A stretch of DNA of 47,900 nucleotides from an uncultured Bacteroidales bacterium (GCA_947307415.1 CAMZJA010000014.1:1-47900), one strand, 5' to 3'. Counted from the first letter of the stretch, positions 18,301 to 27,033 are shown. Numbers and translations: made by a program. The notes: generated by a model not told the origin, from the sequence alone.

Positions 18301-18424
18301 CCGTGGAGATGTACTCACCACAGTCCCACCAACTTACGGTAGGCTCCATGGTGAGGAAATAAACGATTGTAGCGATCAAAAACACACCCCAACCGACTAA
18401 ATTATTTAACTTTTTAAAGTTCAT
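15377..18424 (-). CDS. DUF2723 multi-pass membrane protein (GT-C-like, GT117 type)
   Basis: A 1015-residue protein. The N-terminal part (about 1-560) holds many transmembrane segments and the conserved motifs TMEPTVSWWDCGEYI and GHPPGAP, resembling the first-loop acidic motif of GT-C (PMT-like) glycosyltransferases. The C-terminal part is soluble and extracytoplasmic, ending in TPR-like helices. Family members are placed in CAZy GT117; a protein glycosylation role is likely but not proven here. The frame is open 13 codons upstream, but those codons cover the -7 box at 18453-18460, so the ATG at 18424 was chosen. Confidence 0.85.
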   Translation of the reverse strand: MNFKKLNNLVGWGVFLIATIVYFLTMEPTVSWWDCGEYISTAYKLQVGHPPGAPTFQLIGRFFTLFAFGDVTKVAMMINIMSCLCSSFTILFLFWTISMLAQKIWGENWAVLAASAIGALAYTFTDSFWFNAVEGEVYAMSSLMTAITFWAILKWEKVSEEPNHYRWLILIAYLVGLSIGVHLLNLLVIPAIVYVVYFKKYKFSWKGFIWAGIISILITGLIYVILIPAIVSLAGKFELFFVNSLGMPFNFGTIFYFAFIIALIVWGLWYTKKRNKPIWNTIILSLMFILIGYSSFFMLVIRANANTPINENEPKEAISMLSYLQREQYGSRPLLYGSYYTAKPYDMGEGTPIYIKDHQRGKYVEIGQNLGEYIYDDNVMTLFPRMWNGSKKTYTNTYERYIDKSKMKVTTQKRPDGSSERVMIPTFGQNLRFFIDYQCGWMYWRYFMWNFVGRQNDTEGQGELEHGNWVSGIGFIDNPRLGNQKDLPRTMQSPAHTEFYFLPLILGLVGLFYQLKHDPRNCWVVFLLFFMTGIAIIMYLNQTPYQPRERDYSYAGAFYAFAIWMGFGVLGIVNGLQKVVKNQKVATAVATVACLFVPILMAAQGWEGHNRSGKTSALDWGKNYLMALPENAVIFTRGDNDTFPLWYVQEVEGYRTDVRVCNFMLSSGYWYVHQMGRKIYESEKLPLSLTPAQYNNGVNEQIYIQDVLAGPVELKDAIDFVRSDNPRTKATDMSGKKVNYMPTRKLKITVDKEKVLANGIVPESMKDQIVDEIVWTIPDKVSYLTKNELMLLDFFATNNWERCVYFTSLSDISNVLGIDKYLHQQGLSHRFMPVLAPDYYKGAGGVFIDGSYDLLVNDSRWGRLNEPGVTIDPESTRNISYVKMVYMRLAQALVNRKRGDEAIAVLDKCQEFFPDEKMPYGFYYEGYFPEIYYRAGAVEKGDEVLKKIVANSVDELRYYKGLSPKFAEYYKDSIHEALSLVNTMADTAKRNKRYELQQELDQVVNEYLDYFLPYL

Positions 18425-18452
18425 TTTGTAAAATTTTCCAATATTTAAACTG

Positions 18453-18460
18453 CAAAGATA
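18453..18460 (-). promoter_or_regulatory. -7 promoter box (TATCTTTG) for the DUF2723 gene
   Basis: Plus-strand CAAAGATA, about 28 bases upstream of the ATG at 18424. It rules out the farther-upstream start. Confidence 0.75.
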
Positions 18461-18531
18461 CACAATTATTATAGATAAAAGCCAATAAAAATATTTTTTT
18501 CACATTTTTAATGTCGTATTGATTTTTTTTG

Positions 18532-18539
18532 TAATTTTG
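18532..18539 (+). promoter_or_regulatory. -7 promoter box (TAATTTTG) for tRNA-Gln and probably rimP-nusA
   Basis: TAATTTTG lies 24 bases before the mature tRNA. No other clear -7 box was found between it and rimP, so it may drive the whole operon. Confidence 0.65.
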
Positions 18540-18563
18540 CACCCGCATTCAGAATTGGAATGA

Positions 18564-18634
18564 TGTCGAGTGGTGTAATGGCAGCACTGCAGATTTTGGT
18601 TCTGCCTGTCAAGGTTCGAATCCTTGCTCGACAA
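18564..18634 (+). tRNA. tRNA-Gln (anticodon TTG)
   Basis: The acceptor stem TGTCGAG pairs with CTCGACA, the anticodon arm is GCAGA-TTTTGGT-TCTGC with anticodon TTG, and the T arm contains GGTTCGAATCC. The discriminator base is A and CCA is not encoded (CATT follows), as is common in this phylum. Confidence 0.95.
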
Positions 18635-18654
18635 CATTAGGAAAGAGTTGAAGG

Positions 18655-18682
18655 CCTGCTACGGAATGTAACAGGTTTTTTT
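18655..18682 (+). terminator. Terminator/attenuator-like hairpin between tRNA-Gln and rimP
   Basis: CCTGCTAC (18655-18662) pairs with GTAACAGG (18668-18675) with one mismatch, 5-base loop, followed by seven T. It is only moderately stable, so some polymerases should read through into rimP. Confidence 0.6.
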
Positions 18683-18694
18683 ATTGTTAAAGAA

Positions 18695-19156
18695 ATGATA
18701 ACGAAAGAACAAATCATCAGTTTGGCGGAAGAAGCCATGAAAGACACCGACCGTTACGTAGTTAACGTGTTGATTCACAAGGACAATGTCATTGAGCTTT
18801 TCCTTGACGCCGACAGCTCAGTGACCATCGACGACTGCGTCGAGGTGAGCAACTACATCAACGAGAAACTCGACCGTGACGTTGAGGATTACGAACTTAG
18901 CGTGTCGTCAGCAGGCATCGACGAGCCACTTCTGAAGATGAGACAATATCAGAAATACATCGGCAAAGACCTAATCATCACCGATAAGGAAGGCGTGAAA
19001 AAGATGTATAAGTTATTGTCGTTCAACGACGAGCAGCTTGAGGTTGAGGAAGCTGAGGCGAAAAAATACGGCAAGTTGACAAAAATCATCTATCACAACG
19101 CTACAACATTGGAAATCAATAAATTAAAAGAAGTCAGACCATATATTAAATTTTAA
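18695..19156 (+). CDS. rimP: RimP, 30S ribosome maturation factor
   Basis: A 153-residue two-domain protein: an alpha/beta N-terminal domain with ELFLDADSSVTIDDCVEVSNYI, the family signature ELSVSSAGIDEPLL (about 66-80), and a C-terminal SH3-like domain. It assists small-subunit assembly. It is followed after 2 bases by nusA, giving the conserved rimP-nusA-infB order. Its only visible promoter is the one in front of tRNA-Gln. Confidence 0.95.
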   Translation: MITKEQIISLAEEAMKDTDRYVVNVLIHKDNVIELFLDADSSVTIDDCVEVSNYINEKLDRDVEDYELSVSSAGIDEPLLKMRQYQKYIGKDLIITDKEGVKKMYKLLSFNDEQLEVEEAEAKKYGKLTKIIYHNATTLEINKLKEVRPYIKF

Positions 19157-19158
19157 AA

Positions 19159-20403
19159 ATGGACACACTTAACTTAATCGACACCTTCTCCGAATTTAAG
19201 GAGTTTAAGAACATCGACCGTGAAGCCATGATGCACATCCTGAGCGACGTGTTCAAGGCTATGCTTGCCAAGAAATACGGCAGCGACGAGTATTTCGACA
19301 TCATCGTCAACATCGACAAGGGCGACCTTGAGATTTATCACAACCGCACTGTGGTTGAAGACGGCGCTGTCGAGGACGAGCTCGCAGAGATAGCATATTC
19401 CGACGCAATTAAAATCGAACCTGACTTTGAAGTCGGTGACGAAGTTTCGGAAGTTGTTGATATTCATAGCTTTGGAAGAAGAGAGATTTTGGCTATCCGT
19501 CAGAACCTCCAGACCAAGATCATGGAATACGAGAAGGAAAATATTTATCTGAAATACAAGGATAAAGTTGGTGAAATAGTGAACGCCGAGGTCTCACAGG
19601 CATGGCGCAAGGAGATCATCGCTGTCGACGAAGACGGTATCGAGCTGGTTTTACCTAAAGCCGAGCAGATTCCTGCCGACGTCTATAAGAAAGGCGAAAG
19701 CATCCGTGCTATCGTGAAGAGCGTTGAAAACAAAAACGGAACACCTGTCATCACCTTGTCAAGGACATCGGAAATCTTCCTGCAGCGCTTGTTCGAGCAG
19801 GAGGTTCCAGAGGTTTACGACGGCCTTATCACCATCAGAAAGATCGTGCGTGAGCCAGGTCAGAGAGCTAAGATCGCAGTCGAGTCATACGACGACAGAA
19901 TCGACCCGGTCGGCGCATGCGTCGGTATGAAAGGTTCACGTATCCACGGCATCGTGAGAGAGTTACGCAACGAGAACATCGACGTCATCAACTTCACAAC
20001 AAAGCCTGAGCTGTTCATCAGCAGAGCTTTGAATCCTGCCAAGATCACTTCCATCAACATCAACGAGGCCAAGAAACTCGCTGAAGTCTACATGGAGAAC
20101 GACCAGGTGAGCCTCGCCATCGGTAAGGGCGGTTACAACATCAAGCTCGCAGGCCGCTTGACAGGCTACGACATAGACGTGTATCGTAACAGTGACGAAG
20201 TCGACATGGAAGACGACGTCGATTTGAAGGAATTCAACGATGAAATCGAAGACTGGATCATCGATTCACTCAGAAGAATGGGCTGCGACACAGCTAAGAA
20301 CGTACTCGCATACACTCCCGAGGAAGTGGCATCACGCGCTGACCTCGAGATCGAGACAGTGAACGAAGTGTTCAAGATTTTACAAGCGGAATTCGCTGAA
20401 TAA
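19159..20403 (+). CDS. nusA: NusA, transcription termination/antitermination factor
   Basis: A 414-residue protein: N-terminal RNA polymerase-binding domain (about 1-125), an S1 domain (about 130-200, VGEIVNAEVSQAWRKEI), and two KH domains (about 205-345; RIDPVGACVGMKGSRI and LAIGKGGYNIKLAGRLTG show the GxxG loops). One short C-terminal helical module follows. It lacks the long repeat tail of the Escherichia coli protein, which is normal for Bacteroidota. Confidence 0.96.
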   Translation: MDTLNLIDTFSEFKEFKNIDREAMMHILSDVFKAMLAKKYGSDEYFDIIVNIDKGDLEIYHNRTVVEDGAVEDELAEIAYSDAIKIEPDFEVGDEVSEVVDIHSFGRREILAIRQNLQTKIMEYEKENIYLKYKDKVGEIVNAEVSQAWRKEIIAVDEDGIELVLPKAEQIPADVYKKGESIRAIVKSVENKNGTPVITLSRTSEIFLQRLFEQEVPEVYDGLITIRKIVREPGQRAKIAVESYDDRIDPVGACVGMKGSRIHGIVRELRNENIDVINFTTKPELFISRALNPAKITSININEAKKLAEVYMENDQVSLAIGKGGYNIKLAGRLTGYDIDVYRNSDEVDMEDDVDLKEFNDEIEDWIIDSLRRMGCDTAKNVLAYTPEEVASRADLEIETVNEVFKILQAEFAE

Positions 20404-20413
20404 TTCGCCCCTC

Positions 20414-20550
20414 GTCATTTCGACCGACCGCAGGGAGCGGAGAAATCTCATAAAAAAAACGATACTGCTTAATTGCAGGAGATTTATTCACCAAGGTGAA
20501 TGCTTTCGCAAGTTCAGGTCTCGATTCCGCTTCGCTTCACTCGAAATGAC
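20414..20550. repeat. 137-bp inverted-repeat element between nusA and infB
   Basis: The ends are exact 10-bp inverted repeats, GTCATTTCGA (20414-20423) and TCGAAATGAC (20541-20550). Inside each arm lie imperfect GAAGCG/GGAGCGGAG-type sequences of the same family as the units in the family 2 glycosidase, cutC and mutS2. The centre has smaller palindromes (CTGCTTAATTGCAG; TTCACCAAGGTGAA). It encodes nothing obvious. It is probably a non-autonomous, MITE/REP-like repeat and will form a large hairpin in the operon mRNA. Confidence 0.75.
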
Positions 20551-20599
20551 AAAACGAAAACAATAAAGATTAGAAAATTTTAAATTTTAAGAAAAAATT

Positions 20600-23557
20600 A
20601 TGTCCGAAGAAGTTAAAAACATCAGATTATCAAAGGCTGCCAGAGAGTTTAACGTAGGCACATCGACAATTGTGGAATTTCTTGCAAAGAAAGGAATGAA
20701 CATCGACCCCTCGCCGAACACCAAACTCACACCGGAGCAATATGCCTTGGTTGTTAAAGAATATCAAAGCGAGAAAGAAGTAAAGAAAAACGCCGACCAG
20801 CTCGGAAACATCGCTTTCAAAGGCAAAACCATCACCGTTGAGACGACGGAGAAGCCTAAAGCCGTGGAAGAGGAAGAGGAAATTATCTCAATAAAATCTA
20901 ATATCCTTGTCAATGACAAGAAAGATAAAGAGGATAAAAAGGTTGAGATAAAAGAGATAAAAGATAATAGAGAAAAGATAAAAGAGGATAAGCCGGAAGA
21001 AGAAAAACCGAAGGTCGAAAAGCCGAAAGATGACAGCGTAAAAGACGCTATCAAGCTGAATGTCGTCGGTAAGATTGACTTGGACGGCGGAAAGGAAGCC
21101 AAGGAACAGAAAGGTAACGGACAGCCTGGAAACGAAGGCAACAAAGCAGAGAAGGCTCAGCCAAAGGCAGAGAAACCTGCCAAGGACACCAAACCTGCAG
21201 AGAAAACAGCGCAGCCAAAACAAGTCGAAAAGCCGGCTCCACAGCCGAAAGCAGAACAGCCTGTCGCAGAGCCTAAGCTCGAGCAACAGCCGGAAAACGA
21301 TGATACCGACATCAACTTCATCCCTACCAAGTTCAAGAAACTTGAAGGACCGAAGATTCTCGACAAAATCGAACTTCCTGTGGAACATAAAGGCAAGGGC
21401 AAGCCTGTGGCTACATCTGGTGATGACAAGAAGGACAAGAAGAAAAAACGTAAACGCATCGGCAACAACCCTGTCAATCCTAACGAGATAGCAGGTGCCG
21501 ATAAGCCAAAAGATAAGGGCGGCAAGCCACAGCAAGGCGGCAAACAGCAGGGCCAGGGCGGCAAGCCACAAGGCGGTAAAGACGAGAAACGTAAGGATCG
21601 CGACCGTTTCAAGAAAGGCAAACAGCCTATCTTTGAAGAGAAGCCGGAGTTGACCGACGAAGAAATCCAGAAACAAATAAAGGAGACACTCGCAAGACTG
21701 TCACCACTGGGTAAGTCGAAGACTTCGAAGCACCGCCGCGAGAAACGTCATAACATCCAGAACGAGCTTGAGGAGGAAAGAATGCACGAAATGGAGGAAC
21801 AGAAGATCCTCAAGGTCACGGAGTTCGTCACCGCCAACGAGTTGGCGACCTTGATGAACATCCCGGTGACCAAGGTCATCGCCACCTGCATGAGCTTAGG
21901 CATGTTCGTCTCCATCAACCAACGTCTCGACGCCGAGATTTTGCAAGTCGTGGCTGAAGAGTTCGGCTTCAAGGTAGAGTTCCAGAGCATGGACGTTCAG
22001 GAAGCCATCGCAGAGGCCGACGAGCCTGACAATCCAGAGGATCTCGTACCTAGAGCTCCTGTCGTAACCGTCATGGGTCACGTCGACCACGGTAAGACCA
22101 AGTTGTTGGACTTCATCAGAAGCACCAACGTGGTGGCTGGCGAGGCTGGTGGTATCACCCAGCACATCGGTGCTTACGAGGTGAAGACCAGCACTGGCAA
22201 GAAGATCACCTTCCTCGATACTCCTGGTCACGAGGCGTTCACCGCCATGCGTGCCCGTGGTGCCAAGATCACCGACGTCGCCATCATCGTCATCGCTGCT
22301 GACGACAACGTGATGCCGCAGACCGTCGAGGCTATCAACCATGCTCACGCTGCCAACGTGCCTATCGTGTTCGCTATCAACAAGATAGACAAGCCTACGG
22401 CTGACCCGCAAAAGATTTATCGTCAGCTCGCCGACATGAACATACTCGTTGAGGAATGGGGCGGCAAGGTGCAGTCACAGGAAATATCAGCAAAACAAGG
22501 TATAGGCGTCGAGGAATTGCTCGAGAAGGTGCTTCTCGAAGCTGAGATGCTCGACCTCAAGGGCAACCCGAACAGATTGGCGAAAGGTACCGTCATCGAG
22601 TCGGCACTCGACAAAGGACGCGGTTACGTGGCGAAGATTCTGGTTCAGGAAGGAACGTTACACGTGGGCGACATGGTGCTCGCAGGCACAACATACGGCA
22701 AAGTAAAGGCTATGTTCAACGAGCGCAACCAGCTTTTGAAAGAAGCAGGTCCTTCTACCCCACTGTTGCTCCTCGGCTTGAACGGCGCTCCTCAGGCAGG
22801 TGATAACTTCAACGTCATGACCGACGAGCGCGAGGTGAAGACCATCGCCAACCGCCGTCAGCAGCTGCAGCGCGAGATGGGTATCAGAACCCAGAAGCAC
22901 ATCACCCTCGACGAGATCGGACGTCGTATCGCTATCGGCGACTTCAAAGAGCTCAACATCATCGTCAAGGCCGACGTGGACGGCTCAGTGGAGGCATTGT
23001 CAGACTCATTGCTGAAGCTCTCGACAGAAGAGGTACAGGTGAACATCATCCACAAGTCGGTGGGCGCCATCAGCGAAGCGGATATCATGCTCGCATCGGC
23101 ATCCAACGCCATCATCGTGGGCTTCAACGTGCGTCCGACTATGCAGGCAAGAAAGATCGCAGAGAAAGAACAAATCGATATCCGACTCTACTCAATCATC
23201 TACACCGCCATCGAAGAGATCAAGGCTGCTATCGAAGGCATGTTGGCTCCTGAGATTCAAGAGGTTGTCACATGCAACATCGAGATCCGCGAGGTGTTCA
23301 ACATCAGCAAGGTCGGCCGTATCGCCGGATGTATGGTGCTCGACGGAAAAGTCAACCGTCAGACTAAGGTGCGCGTGATCCGCGACGGTATCGTGGTGTT
23401 CACAGGCAACCTTGGCTCACTGAAACGTTTCAAAGACGACGTCAAGGAGGTTTCAGCAGGCTTTGAATGCGGCTTGAACATCGAGAACTTCAACGATATC
23501 AAAGTTGGTGATATCATCGAGGGATACACCGAAAAAGAAGTCAGTAGAAAACTTTAA
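20600..23557 (+). CDS. infB: Translation initiation factor IF-2
   Basis: A 985-residue GTPase that delivers initiator tRNA to the 30S subunit. It has a small N-terminal IF2 domain (about 1-55), a long Lys/Glu/Pro/Gln-rich low-complexity linker (about 75-370), a second IF2 N-domain (about 400-455), and the G domain with GHVDHGKT (493-500), DTPGHE (from 540) and NKID (from 594). Domains II-IV follow. The linker is strongly repetitive at the DNA level, so it creates open antisense frames that are not genes. The ATG at 20600 follows an AT-rich spacer and the repeat element. Confidence 0.97.
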   Translation: MSEEVKNIRLSKAAREFNVGTSTIVEFLAKKGMNIDPSPNTKLTPEQYALVVKEYQSEKEVKKNADQLGNIAFKGKTITVETTEKPKAVEEEEEIISIKSNILVNDKKDKEDKKVEIKEIKDNREKIKEDKPEEEKPKVEKPKDDSVKDAIKLNVVGKIDLDGGKEAKEQKGNGQPGNEGNKAEKAQPKAEKPAKDTKPAEKTAQPKQVEKPAPQPKAEQPVAEPKLEQQPENDDTDINFIPTKFKKLEGPKILDKIELPVEHKGKGKPVATSGDDKKDKKKKRKRIGNNPVNPNEIAGADKPKDKGGKPQQGGKQQGQGGKPQGGKDEKRKDRDRFKKGKQPIFEEKPELTDEEIQKQIKETLARLSPLGKSKTSKHRREKRHNIQNELEEERMHEMEEQKILKVTEFVTANELATLMNIPVTKVIATCMSLGMFVSINQRLDAEILQVVAEEFGFKVEFQSMDVQEAIAEADEPDNPEDLVPRAPVVTVMGHVDHGKTKLLDFIRSTNVVAGEAGGITQHIGAYEVKTSTGKKITFLDTPGHEAFTAMRARGAKITDVAIIVIAADDNVMPQTVEAINHAHAANVPIVFAINKIDKPTADPQKIYRQLADMNILVEEWGGKVQSQEISAKQGIGVEELLEKVLLEAEMLDLKGNPNRLAKGTVIESALDKGRGYVAKILVQEGTLHVGDMVLAGTTYGKVKAMFNERNQLLKEAGPSTPLLLLGLNGAPQAGDNFNVMTDEREVKTIANRRQQLQREMGIRTQKHITLDEIGRRIAIGDFKELNIIVKADVDGSVEALSDSLLKLSTEEVQVNIIHKSVGAISEADIMLASASNAIIVGFNVRPTMQARKIAEKEQIDIRLYSIIYTAIEEIKAAIEGMLAPEIQEVVTCNIEIREVFNISKVGRIAGCMVLDGKVNRQTKVRVIRDGIVVFTGNLGSLKRFKDDVKEVSAGFECGLNIENFNDIKVGDIIEGYTEKEVSRKL

Positions 23558-23562
23558 TTAAT

Positions 23563-24627
23563 ATGAAGAAGTATCTTGTCACCATATTAATGTTATTCGT
23601 AACGAGATTTGCGTTTGCCGGAAGCATCTTGTTCGACAGCTTTGAGTATGCGAATCACGACGGAGAATCGCCAATCGGATGGGTATGCGACGACAATTCG
23701 TGGCTGGCGGGATACCTTGAAAAAGACCATAACCGTGTGGCACACAGCGGCGATTGGTACGCATACACCAACAGTGCCGAATCTTGGATGTTCATGCCAA
23801 TGTTTATGAGCGATGAGTTGAAATACCGTTTCTCGCTTTGGGCTATATCTGATGGTGGCTACCAACTGGAAATTTGGGCTGGTAACGACGCCTATCCGAG
23901 TGCGATGACACAGCTTCTGCTCAATGAGGTTGTCAGCAATGGCAGCTACGAGAATTTCTCAGCTTACATTGATGAGGTATCATCTGATTTTCAGTATTTC
24001 GGCATACATGCGGTGCAATCATACTGTGGTGACTGCATACTCACCATCGACGAGGTGAATGTCGACATGGTTGGAAAATATGAGATGCAAGCCATACCTG
24101 CAACTATTGAGTCGGTAGTAGCGCCGGGCACACAGACTGAGTTCAAGTTTAAGTTCAAAAATGTGGGCTATGAGCCGCTTACTGTTTACATCACGCCATT
24201 CTCGGATCATTTTACCGATATCCATCTTTTTGCAAATGGCGTAGAAGGTCCGACATTCCCTGCCGCTCCTGATGAGATAGTGGAGATAAGAGGTGTCGCG
24301 ACTATGCTTCCCGACATCACCATCGGTTCTCCGGCTTGGATAGACATCATGTTCACTCTCGACTGCGGATGCGCCACGGCAATGTTCACCTTATGGGCCA
24401 CGGCGGGATTCGATTCGGCAGATGAGATATTCACCGTCATAAGCATCTATCCTAACCCATCGAGCGGCAATGTGACCATAGAAGGCACAGGCATGGTTTC
24501 TATCACCAACACTCTCGGACAAATCGTTTTTTCAAAGGAAATCATTGAGAAAGAGACAGTTACACTTCCTAAAGGAGTGTATTGCGTGACGATTAACAAG
24601 AAAACAACAAAATTGGTTGTTAAATAG
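23563..24627 (+). CDS. T9SS-exported cleaved-adhesin-like protein
   Basis: A 354-residue precursor. It has a signal peptide (MKKYLVTILMLFVTRFAFAG) and a jelly-roll module of the cleaved-adhesin type (about 22-165; ILFDSFE, GWVCDDNSWLAG, YFGIHAVQ and CGDCILTIDEVNVDMVG). An Ig-like region rich in paired Cys-Gly-Cys follows, then a C-terminal T9SS sorting domain (about 280-354; ISIYPNPSSGNVTIEG to the LVVK end). It would cross the outer membrane by the type IX system and be anchored or released. It starts 5 bases after infB, an odd location for a surface protein. Ligand unknown. Confidence 0.85.
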   Translation: MKKYLVTILMLFVTRFAFAGSILFDSFEYANHDGESPIGWVCDDNSWLAGYLEKDHNRVAHSGDWYAYTNSAESWMFMPMFMSDELKYRFSLWAISDGGYQLEIWAGNDAYPSAMTQLLLNEVVSNGSYENFSAYIDEVSSDFQYFGIHAVQSYCGDCILTIDEVNVDMVGKYEMQAIPATIESVVAPGTQTEFKFKFKNVGYEPLTVYITPFSDHFTDIHLFANGVEGPTFPAAPDEIVEIRGVATMLPDITIGSPAWIDIMFTLDCGCATAMFTLWATAGFDSADEIFTVISIYPNPSSGNVTIEGTGMVSITNTLGQIVFSKEIIEKETVTLPKGVYCVTINKKTTKLVVK

Positions 24628-24630
24628 AGT

Positions 24631-27033
24631 TTACTTTAACACTTTCAAAATCTGTTCGCCCAGTCCGATCTGGTAACCATATTTTTCAAAAACCACCTCG
24701 TTTTCAGAATTCAAAATTTGGAAACAAGGTAAATTATTAATTGTATCAAAAACTGTGCCAGAATTTATTTCAAAACAGATATTTTGAGGTAACTCATTGA
24801 ATTTCTTTACCTTAAAATTATTGAAATCATCCTCATTTTTAAAGAAAAATGCGATTTCACCGCCCCATTTTTCAAATTCTTCCTTCAAAATGGAAATTTC
24901 CTGCATGGCGTGGGTGGTAGGTTCGCTGCCGCCGTCGAGGTAGGCTACGACGCGTAATTGGGACGTAACGTTTTGAGACGTTTCAGGAGACGTCTCTACA
25001 GGTTGGCGCATTATCATTTCAATCGTCGTTGTCTCACCGCTCTCTATCCAGAAGAAAAACAAACGGTTGAGGACGCTACCGTCGGCCATACGCGGACCGA
25101 AACTCAGAGCGTAATATCCAGGATCGAGTGTGATGCCGCCCATCTGCGACAAAGTCATTCCGACGTCCATTCCAGGGTCCATGGCATCATAGGCAAGGAG
25201 GTCGAAGGTGTTGCCGTTGAATTTCTTTATTGAGAAATGGGTGTAATAACGAGGGTCGTCGGTGCCAGCATAATGAATGACCAACGTGCCTGGTTTTTGT
25301 AGAGACGTTTCAGGAAACGTCTCTACGATATCGTTTTTAAAAACGACATCGTGCCACGCATCTTTTTCATAATATTGCACCTTTCCTGTAACAGGGTCAA
25401 TACGTGATGTAACGCCTTTGGCGCGTGCCAACGCCACGAAGAAGATATCACGTGAATGCGAGTCGGCGTGACGTGAACGCAGCACGCCCGCAGGTGAAAT
25501 CGGGGTTCTGCTATCGGTATAGCCATTGACGATTGTAATGCTGTCAGTAACCCACTGGATTAAATCATCGACATTGTCTGGGAGAGACGATGTGCTCATC
25601 GTCTTTACATACGGGCGCAACATTTCGTTTGAAACGCGAGGATTTAGCATATTGTTATCCAAACAATCATTCAAAACATCCATCGAAACGTCTCGCAAAT
25701 CCTTGTCGGCCAGATTACGAAGAAGTGTGTATGCCTCCTCTTCCCTGTTCAAACCTCTCGCATAATCGATGAACTCCTTGATTGTCTGGTAGTTACCCCA
25801 TGTCTTCGCCATGATTTCACGGTCGTAATCGCCTTCGTTCTGGGCGGCGACGCATTGTGCGATGTAGGCGTTACGGATGGAATCTTCTTGGGCTAAACGA
25901 CGGTTGTTTTCGGCGCGCATTTCCGCAGAAACATCAGGAATACGGGCGTTTTCCGTAGGAGGAATGATGTCAATATCATAAAATGTTCTGTGGAATCGTG
26001 GTAGGTCATAATTATCAGAGAACCAGAGATGATTGTCCGTTATTTTTATTTCAACATTATTGACATCTCCGATTTTCACAACCTGCCAACCGAATTTTCC
26101 GTCTTTCGAGGCATAAACCATCATGGTGCCGAGGCCAGCTGTCAACCATGTTTCTCCTTGATTATCAGTGCGTTTAGTGGCGACGGTATGATATTCGGAA
26201 TAGTTGTATATCTTGAAATCAACACGAGCATCAGTAACCGCTTTGCCATATCTATCAACGACTTTAACGTTTAATTTTGCTGTCGCGGCGTAGTTCTCGA
26301 TGACATTGATCTCGGTGTAATATAGTGTTTTGCTTATAACCTCCTCCGGACCGTCGTAATCGCCTAAAACACGAGTATGCACTAGCAATGCGCGCGATGC
26401 TGGGGCGTTAAACCAGCCGAGGTCGAGCACTGGCTCAGGCTCGCAGGCACCAAGGAAATGCCATTTGCCGTCGACCCAAGCCTCCACCCAAGCGTGATTG
26501 TCGTCGCAATGCGCCCAACGCGGGACGTAAACCTGACGTGCGGGGATACACACTGCGCGTAAAGCTGAAACGAGCAGCGTCGATTCCTCGCCACAGCGTC
26601 CCCACGATGTTTTAATAGTAGCCATTGGCGAGCTTGTACGGGAATCCGAGCCCTTATAATTCACCTTCTCATGGCACCAATGGTTGACTTCCAACACAGC
26701 GTCATACATCGACAAATCCTTAACTCTGTCGCGCAATTCCTCATAATATGCCATGCGAAAATCGTCAAGATTCTCGTTGTTCACTCGAATCGGAAGCACG
26801 AAATGCTTGAACTCGCGCTCAGGAACACGCCTTCCCCAAGGCAACTCTTTCTTTGCCTTGAGAGATGTTTGGATATTCTGCATAAAATAATCCTGACTGT
26901 ATTCAGTGCGATCGCATAACAGCATCGAAGCATCAAGAAACGCAAATGCTTCCTGCTCTTTTCGTGTTATTTTGCTCGTGGAACACGCTGCCGCTAACAA
27001 CGCAATGGCAATTATTATAAATAATTTTTTCAT
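24631..27033 (-). CDS. Transglutaminase-like lipoprotein with thioredoxin-like tail
   Basis: An 800-residue lipoprotein precursor: signal sequence with lipobox LAAAC (Cys17), then a transglutaminase-like papain-fold domain with C147 (WGRCGEE), H180 (DDNHAWVEAWVDGKWHF) and a likely acidic partner E198. Beta-sandwich regions follow (about 235-370), then a second helical/transglutaminase-like region (about 390-560). The tail (about 690-800) looks like a thioredoxin fold with no CxxC. It probably acts on peptides or proteins at the cell surface; the reaction is unknown. The gene contains three in-frame hairpin repeats, beginning exactly at codons 476, 570 and 679. It converges on the T9SS gene with 3 bases between stops. 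Confidence 0.8.
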   Translation of the reverse strand: MKKLFIIIAIALLAAACSTSKITRKEQEAFAFLDASMLLCDRTEYSQDYFMQNIQTSLKAKKELPWGRRVPEREFKHFVLPIRVNNENLDDFRMAYYEELRDRVKDLSMYDAVLEVNHWCHEKVNYKGSDSRTSSPMATIKTSWGRCGEESTLLVSALRAVCIPARQVYVPRWAHCDDNHAWVEAWVDGKWHFLGACEPEPVLDLGWFNAPASRALLVHTRVLGDYDGPEEVISKTLYYTEINVIENYAATAKLNVKVVDRYGKAVTDARVDFKIYNYSEYHTVATKRTDNQGETWLTAGLGTMMVYASKDGKFGWQVVKIGDVNNVEIKITDNHLWFSDNYDLPRFHRTFYDIDIIPPTENARIPDVSAEMRAENNRRLAQEDSIRNAYIAQCVAAQNEGDYDREIMAKTWGNYQTIKEFIDYARGLNREEEAYTLLRNLADKDLRDVSMDVLNDCLDNNMLNPRVSNEMLRPYVKTMSTSSLPDNVDDLIQWVTDSITIVNGYTDSRTPISPAGVLRSRHADSHSRDIFFVALARAKGVTSRIDPVTGKVQYYEKDAWHDVVFKNDIVETFPETSLQKPGTLVIHYAGTDDPRYYTHFSIKKFNGNTFDLLAYDAMDPGMDVGMTLSQMGGITLDPGYYALSFGPRMADGSVLNRLFFFWIESGETTTIEMIMRQPVETSPETSQNVTSQLRVVAYLDGGSEPTTHAMQEISILKEEFEKWGGEIAFFFKNEDDFNNFKVKKFNELPQNICFEINSGTVFDTINNLPCFQILNSENEVVFEKYGYQIGLGEQILKVLK
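24975..24999. repeat. In-frame hairpin repeat, copy 1 (GAGACG family)
   Basis: Arms GAGACGTTTC (24975-24984) and GAGACGTCTC (24987-24996) with a 2-base loop and one G-T pair. On the coding strand it begins with GTA at codon 679 and encodes VETSPETS, at the border before the thioredoxin-like tail. Confidence 0.8.
25299..25326. repeat. In-frame hairpin repeat, copy 2 (perfect 13-bp arms)
   Basis: GTAGAGACGTTTC (25299-25311) and its exact complement (25314-25326) flank a 2-base loop. On the coding strand it starts at codon 570 and encodes VETFPETSL. Confidence 0.9.
25583..25608. repeat. In-frame hairpin repeat, copy 3 (variant core)
   Basis: AGACGATG (25585-25592) and CATCGTCT (25597-25604) flank a 4-base loop. 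The outer bases keep the GTA-AAGACG start of the other copies. Begins at codon 476 and encodes VKTMSTSSL. Confidence 0.75.

Noticed and set aside
20764-21676. Open antisense frames opposite the infB linker
   Set aside because: They arise from Lys/Glu-rich codons read backwards (Phe/Leu/Ser-rich) and match no family.
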